From positions 1 through 59,037 of the forward strand of contig JAXLQJ010000046.1 in NCBI GenBank assembly GCA_046331705.1: a stretch of 59,037 nucleotides of DNA. Reading direction: 5' to 3'. Numbering within the stretch: position 1 is the stretch's first letter; each line of letters starts with the position of its first letter. A program made the position numbers and the translations under genes. This DNA comes from JADJOY01 sp046331705 [NCBI: bacterium]. GTDB taxonomy: Bacteria; JADJOY01. Below the pieces are notes generated by a model. It was not told the DNA's origin, made no database searches, and saw only the letters and a list, made by a program, of their open reading frames with translations. Below, piece after piece: positions 55,300 to 59,037 of the stretch.

Positions 55300-57786
55300 A
55301 TGACCGAGGGGGTTGGCGCGGCGCGAGCCGGAATGCTCGCGCTGGCGTGGTTTGGCGCGACGTGGCTCGCGGGGTGCGGCGGCGACACGCAGCGAGCGTC
55401 CTATCGATACGAGGTGCCGACCGCGGCGACCTCGCCTTGGCCGATGATGCGGCGTACCGCCGCCAACGACGGGCGCAGCTCGATTCATCCGCCGCGCGTC
55501 GCCAAAGCCGGCGCGGCGCCGTGGCGCTACGCCACCGCCAAGGGGATCTTCAGCGTGCCGGTGGTCGGCGCGGACGGGCGGGTGCTGGTGGGATCGGCCG
55601 ATCGGACCTTCTACGCGATCGACCCCGACGGCTCGCTCGGGTGGAGCTACGAGACCGGCGAGATCATCGACTCCGCTGCGAGCGTCGCCGCGGACGGCAC
55701 CATCTATTTCGGCTCCGGCGACGGGCATCTCTACGCCCTCGATGCCGACGGCCACGAGCGCTGGCGATTCGCGGCCCATCACCAGGCCGGCTCACCCGAC
55801 GAAACGCAGGGCAATCGCTGCAGCGATCTCCCGCCCGCGGGCGGGCCGAGCACCTGGTTCGAAGGAAACGTGGTGATCGGCCGCGACGGACGGCTCTGGG
55901 CCGGCAACGACGACTACCGCATGTACTCGCTCGAGCCCGACGGCAGCGAGCGGTTCAGCTTTTTCGTCGGGCCGATCCCGTTCGGTGCGGTGTGGTCCGC
56001 CGCCACCACGCGCGCCGACGGCTCGGCGGTGTTCGGCGGCATGGACTTCTTCGTGTACGCGGTCTCCGCCGACGGCAACTGCCTGTGGCGGCGGTTCCTG
56101 AACGGGCCCGTGAGCTCGAGCCCGGCGCGGGCACCCGACGGCACGCTCTACGTGGGTGGCTGGGACAACCGGCTTTACGCCCTCGATGGCGCGAGCGGGG
56201 AAGTCCGCTGGTTCCTGCCCACCACGTCGCACGTCTACGGCTCGCCGGCGCTGGCCGAGGACGGGACGATCTACGTCGGCTCCACCGACGGCAGTCTCTA
56301 CGCGGTGAATCCCGACGGCACGCTGCGCTGGACCTTCGACACCATCGATCCCATCCGCTCGTCTCCGGCGATCGACGGCGACGGCCGCATCTACTTCGGC
56401 GCGGGCGACGGGTCGATCTATGCCCTCGAGCCCGACGGCACGCGCGCGTGGTCGTACGACGCGACCACCCAAGACCGCAACGACCTCAACTCGTCGCCGG
56501 TTCTGGGCGAGGACCGCGTCTACCTGGGCTCCGAGGACGGCAGCATCCACGGGATTCCCTACGGCTATTGCGCCACGAGCGCGGACCCGCGCTGCAACGC
56601 CTCGCCGCTCTCCGACCTCGGCGACGATGGCGCAACGCTCTACTACGTCACGCCGGGCGGCCGAAGCTTCGCCGAAGTGCCGGAAGCCGTGCAGCGCGGC
56701 GCGGCGTTCGCTGTTCGCCTGGTGGTGCGGGAAGGCGGCGACACCGTGCTGGCGCGCTTCGACGTGCCCAGCGTCTCGGTTCGTTCCGAGCCGGCGGTCG
56801 ATTGGGAGGTCGTGGAGCAGGGCGGGGGACAGTGGATCAACCTCGTGCCGCGCACGCTCCTCGCCGCCGGCACGACGTACCGGCTCGAGGTGACCGCGCG
56901 CTACCGCGCCGGCGGCGGTCGCGCGGGAACGGCGAGCCATCGCTTCACCTTCGACACCGTCGCCGAGAGCACGCCGCCGCCGTCCTTCGCCATCGGCGCC
57001 GAGCGTGCACCCGCGTTCGAGATCCGCAACCTGGCCCCCTACCAGCCGCCGATCATCGTGAGCCTGAACCAGATCGGTTTCGACAGCCTCGACTTCCTGG
57101 CCAGCGTCGTCGAGAGCCGTCCCGGCCAGTTCGTGCTGTGGATGATGACGGGCAAGGCGGGCGCCGAGGGCACCGTGATCGATCCCGCCACGCCGTCTCT
57201 GGTTGCCCTCGATGGCACCCTCGACGGTGCCTCGTTCGCGATGAACGGCACCGGGCTGACACTGGTCACCGGCGGACCGCCGATTCCCATCGACGACTTC
57301 CGGCTCGCGTCGCAGTTCGACGCCGCGGGCCGCTTCGACGCGGGGACGTCGATGGTGGCGCGCGCCGGCTGCTCGGACCTCGGGCTGATCGGAACCTTTC
57401 TCACGCTCTTCCAGCTCTGCAACGGAGCTGGCGAGTTCGTGTCGGTCGGAACGATTCGCGGTGAGGTCTACGACGGCGGCGCCAACCAGCGCCCCGCAGG
57501 CGTCGAGGTGACGGCCCTCGAACGCGCGGATCGCGACGTCACGGCGCGCTTCGCCGCGCCCGGTTACAAGCTCGCCGAGCACCTGCCGGCGATCGTGCTC
57601 ATCGACGACGCGACCGGCCGCGCGGTGCAGCTCGACTACCGCAAGGCGCTGGTGGCTGCCGCCGATGGGGCGGGCGATCTCGCGAGCGTGACGCTCCGGG
57701 TTCCCGCGAACGTCGCGCTGCCGGCGAGCTTGCGCGCCACCGTCGTGACCGATCTCTTCCCGCTCGCGTCGCGGGTGCTCGAATGA
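55300..57786 (+). CDS. PQQ-like beta-propeller lipoprotein
   Basis: From the ATG at 55300 (GGAGG lies 5 bases before it) the protein is 828 residues. A hydrophobic segment ends in a lipobox (TWLAGC, near residue 26). The middle has about seven beta-propeller blades with the motif DGTIYFGSGDGHLYALDADG and close variants (DGTLYVGGWDNRLYALDG, DGTIYVGSTDGSLYAVNPDG). The C-terminal half (from about residue 470) is beta-rich, perhaps Ig-like (VPRTLLAAGTTYRLEVTARY). Such proteins often serve as envelope assembly or binding platforms; no dehydrogenase motif is visible. Its stop overlaps the next gene by four bases. Confidence 0.85.
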   Translation: MTEGVGAARAGMLALAWFGATWLAGCGGDTQRASYRYEVPTAATSPWPMMRRTAANDGRSSIHPPRVAKAGAAPWRYATAKGIFSVPVVGADGRVLVGSADRTFYAIDPDGSLGWSYETGEIIDSAASVAADGTIYFGSGDGHLYALDADGHERWRFAAHHQAGSPDETQGNRCSDLPPAGGPSTWFEGNVVIGRDGRLWAGNDDYRMYSLEPDGSERFSFFVGPIPFGAVWSAATTRADGSAVFGGMDFFVYAVSADGNCLWRRFLNGPVSSSPARAPDGTLYVGGWDNRLYALDGASGEVRWFLPTTSHVYGSPALAEDGTIYVGSTDGSLYAVNPDGTLRWTFDTIDPIRSSPAIDGDGRIYFGAGDGSIYALEPDGTRAWSYDATTQDRNDLNSSPVLGEDRVYLGSEDGSIHGIPYGYCATSADPRCNASPLSDLGDDGATLYYVTPGGRSFAEVPEAVQRGAAFAVRLVVREGGDTVLARFDVPSVSVRSEPAVDWEVVEQGGGQWINLVPRTLLAAGTTYRLEVTARYRAGGGRAGTASHRFTFDTVAESTPPPSFAIGAERAPAFEIRNLAPYQPPIIVSLNQIGFDSLDFLASVVESRPGQFVLWMMTGKAGAEGTVIDPATPSLVALDGTLDGASFAMNGTGLTLVTGGPPIPIDDFRLASQFDAAGRFDAGTSMVARAGCSDLGLIGTFLTLFQLCNGAGEFVSVGTIRGEVYDGGANQRPAGVEVTALERADRDVTARFAAPGYKLAEHLPAIVLIDDATGRAVQLDYRKALVAAADGAGDLASVTLRVPANVALPASLRATVVTDLFPLASRVLE

Positions 57787-58820
57787 CGCTGCACGCGGGA
57801 CGCATCGCGGGCGTGATCCGGCTCGCGTTCGGCGGTGGCGCCGACGCCGCACGGGTGGAGACCCTCGCCGGCGATGCGAGCGTGCGTTCCTTCCACCGGG
57901 TGTGGCTGAGCGGTACGGCGGGCGTGCCCGCGAGCGCGATGCTCATGCGCGATCCGCGACCCGCAGGCGACGATGGCTGCGGCGACGATTTCGTGGCTCT
58001 CGCGCGCCATCTGCGTCACCACGGTGTGGGCGTCCCGGAGATCTACGCCCGCGATCGCGACGCCGGCCTCTATTTGCTCGAGGATCTGGGCGATCGCGTG
58101 CTGCAAGACGAGGTGAGGGGCGCGTCGCACGAGCGGCGACTCGCGCTCTATCGCGCGGCGCTCGAGGTGCTCGTGCGCCTGTGCCGCGACGCCACCGCCG
58201 CCGAGCCCGTGCCCACACCGGCCCACGGTCGGTTCTTCGACGAAGCCAAGCTCGGCTGGGAGCTGGATTTCTTTCTCACCCACACCGTCGAAGGCTTGTG
58301 GCGCCGATCCCTCGGCGAATCGGATCGTGCGGCGTTGCGGGCGGGCTTCGCTGCGCTGGTCGCCACGCTCGCGCGCCTGCCGCGGATCTTCGCTCATCGC
58401 GACTACCACAGCCGCAACCTGCTCGTTCAGGCCGCGAGCGACATCCGCGTCGTCGACTTCCAGGATGCGCGCATGGGACCGGTGGTCTACGACCTCGCGT
58501 CGTTGTTGCGCGATTCGTATCTCGACCTCGACGAAGGCGACGTCGCGATGCTCGTGGAGGAGCAGCGGTTGAGGCTGGCGGACGCGGGCGTGCCGGTCCC
58601 GGGTCGCGACGAGTTCGTGGTCGATTTCGATCGCATGAGCATCCAGCGCGGCCTCAAGGCCCTCGGCACCTTCGGCTTCCAGGCGACCCAGCGCGGCAAG
58701 ACCGGCTACCTCGAAGCCGTCCCCCGCACCGTTGCCCGCGTCCGCGCCTGTCTCGCCCGCACACCCGAGCTCGCCGCGCTCACCGCGCACCTCGACCCGA
58801 TTCTCTCCGATCACGCCTGA
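57783..58820 (+). CDS. amgK: AmgK-like sugar kinase / aminoglycoside phosphotransferase family
   Basis: The 345-residue protein has the aminoglycoside-phosphotransferase kinase fold. The active-site motif is HRDYHSRNLLV near residues 206-216 and the metal site is DFQDARMGPVVYDLASL near 226-242. The pattern matches AmgK, which phosphorylates N-acetylmuramic acid and N-acetylglucosamine in cell-wall recycling. LYLLEDLGD is also typical. The usual partner murU is not visible before the window ends. It starts by a four-base overlap (ATGA) with the propeller gene. The symbol is a best match. Confidence 0.8.
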   Translation: MTLHAGRIAGVIRLAFGGGADAARVETLAGDASVRSFHRVWLSGTAGVPASAMLMRDPRPAGDDGCGDDFVALARHLRHHGVGVPEIYARDRDAGLYLLEDLGDRVLQDEVRGASHERRLALYRAALEVLVRLCRDATAAEPVPTPAHGRFFDEAKLGWELDFFLTHTVEGLWRRSLGESDRAALRAGFAALVATLARLPRIFAHRDYHSRNLLVQAASDIRVVDFQDARMGPVVYDLASLLRDSYLDLDEGDVAMLVEEQRLRLADAGVPVPGRDEFVVDFDRMSIQRGLKALGTFGFQATQRGKTGYLEAVPRTVARVRACLARTPELAALTAHLDPILSDHA

Positions 58821-59037
58821 TCGCTCGCGCGACAGCGCGTCGGTACCGCCGGCGACAACCCGCTCGCGTGCGCGGATCGGCGAGAGGCTGCGCTTCGTCG
58901 CGGCCGCTCGTCGCGGGCGAGCCTGGTCCAGCGGGAGTCGAGCGCCGGCTCGACGAGACGGACCGGCGACGTTTCCAGCGCGCGCCCTCGTCGCAAGCCG
59001 TGCCTGAGTAGCAGCCAGGCGACGGCGATCGACCTCG
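58821..59037. other. Window end without a supported gene
   Basis: After the AmgK-like stop no protein-like frame is clear. A minus-strand frame is open from 58811 to the window edge and begins with a short hydrophobic stretch (SIAVAWLLLRHGL) before Arg-rich sequence. It could be the 3' end of a gene outside the window, but the evidence is weak. Confidence 0.3.

Noticed and set aside
53983-57786. A 1267-residue plus-strand protein
   Set aside because: The first 439 codons are antisense to slt and the DUF3943 gene; the real gene starts at the ATG at 55300 with GGAGG.
58811-59037. Partial minus-strand gene at the window end
   Set aside because: Open to the edge but Arg-rich, overlaps the AmgK-like stop and shows no recognisable motif; left as uncertain.

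Overview
The window is a very GC-rich bacterial chromosome segment, densely coded and with short intergenic gaps. Gram-negative traits include a TatA/TatC pair, a soluble lytic transglycosylase, several lipoboxes, a PdxA and an AmgK-like sugar kinase. The Hanks-type kinase with Sel1 repeats, the CSLREA-type secreted protein and the Rrf2-led suf operon fit a 'deltaproteobacterial' lineage such as Myxococcota, or Candidatus Binatota. The sequence alone does not settle this, and there is no rRNA to place it.

Layout. 1-9300: a NYN-domain protein, an aldo/keto reductase, a small membrane protein, a frameshifted pseudogene and a DUF2278/lamin-tail protein. These are followed by tRNA-Leu(CAA) and a minus-strand operon (membrane protein, RmlD-like reductase, AlkB-type alkane hydroxylase), then a zinc-ribbon rhomboid protease. 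The region ends in a 4 x ~153 bp tandem repeat. 9322-16038: a complete sufR-B-C-D-S-U-T operon with a readable promoter that overlaps a palindrome. 16257-22581: five consecutive radical-SAM genes on one strand. They comprise three SPASM-like enzymes, one B12-domain enzyme and one resembling tetraether/membrane-spanning lipid synthases. This is the best candidate for an undescribed system in the window.

22802-31167: a helical-repeat protein and an FAD monooxygenase, then a carbohydrate-active group of three predicted lipoprotein glycosidases (GH18-like, GH1, GH39/GH5-like) with a PhyH dioxygenase and an alpha/beta hydrolase. 31326-34867: gap-pgk-tpiA-secG. 35352-43414: recD2, a CSLREA beta-helix protein, a melibiase overlapping pdxA, a dispersed repeat copy, ssb and radC. 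43718-51038: PBP1A, an HDAC-like deacetylase, tatA/tatC, and a serine/threonine kinase with a cysteine-paired Sel1 (Hcp-like) sensor region. 51103-58820: a DAGAT-like acyltransferase, Slt, a DUF3943 protein, a beta-propeller lipoprotein and an AmgK-like kinase.

Connections. The suf operon makes Fe-S clusters, which the adjacent five radical-SAM enzymes need. PBP1A, Slt and AmgK relate to peptidoglycan synthesis and recycling. Tat exports folded proteins. The secreted glycosidases suggest use of plant-type or microbial glycans. Start codons are often GTG or TTG and were chosen from Shine-Dalgarno position, overlaps and signal-peptide geometry. Functional names rest on motifs read by eye, not on database searches.
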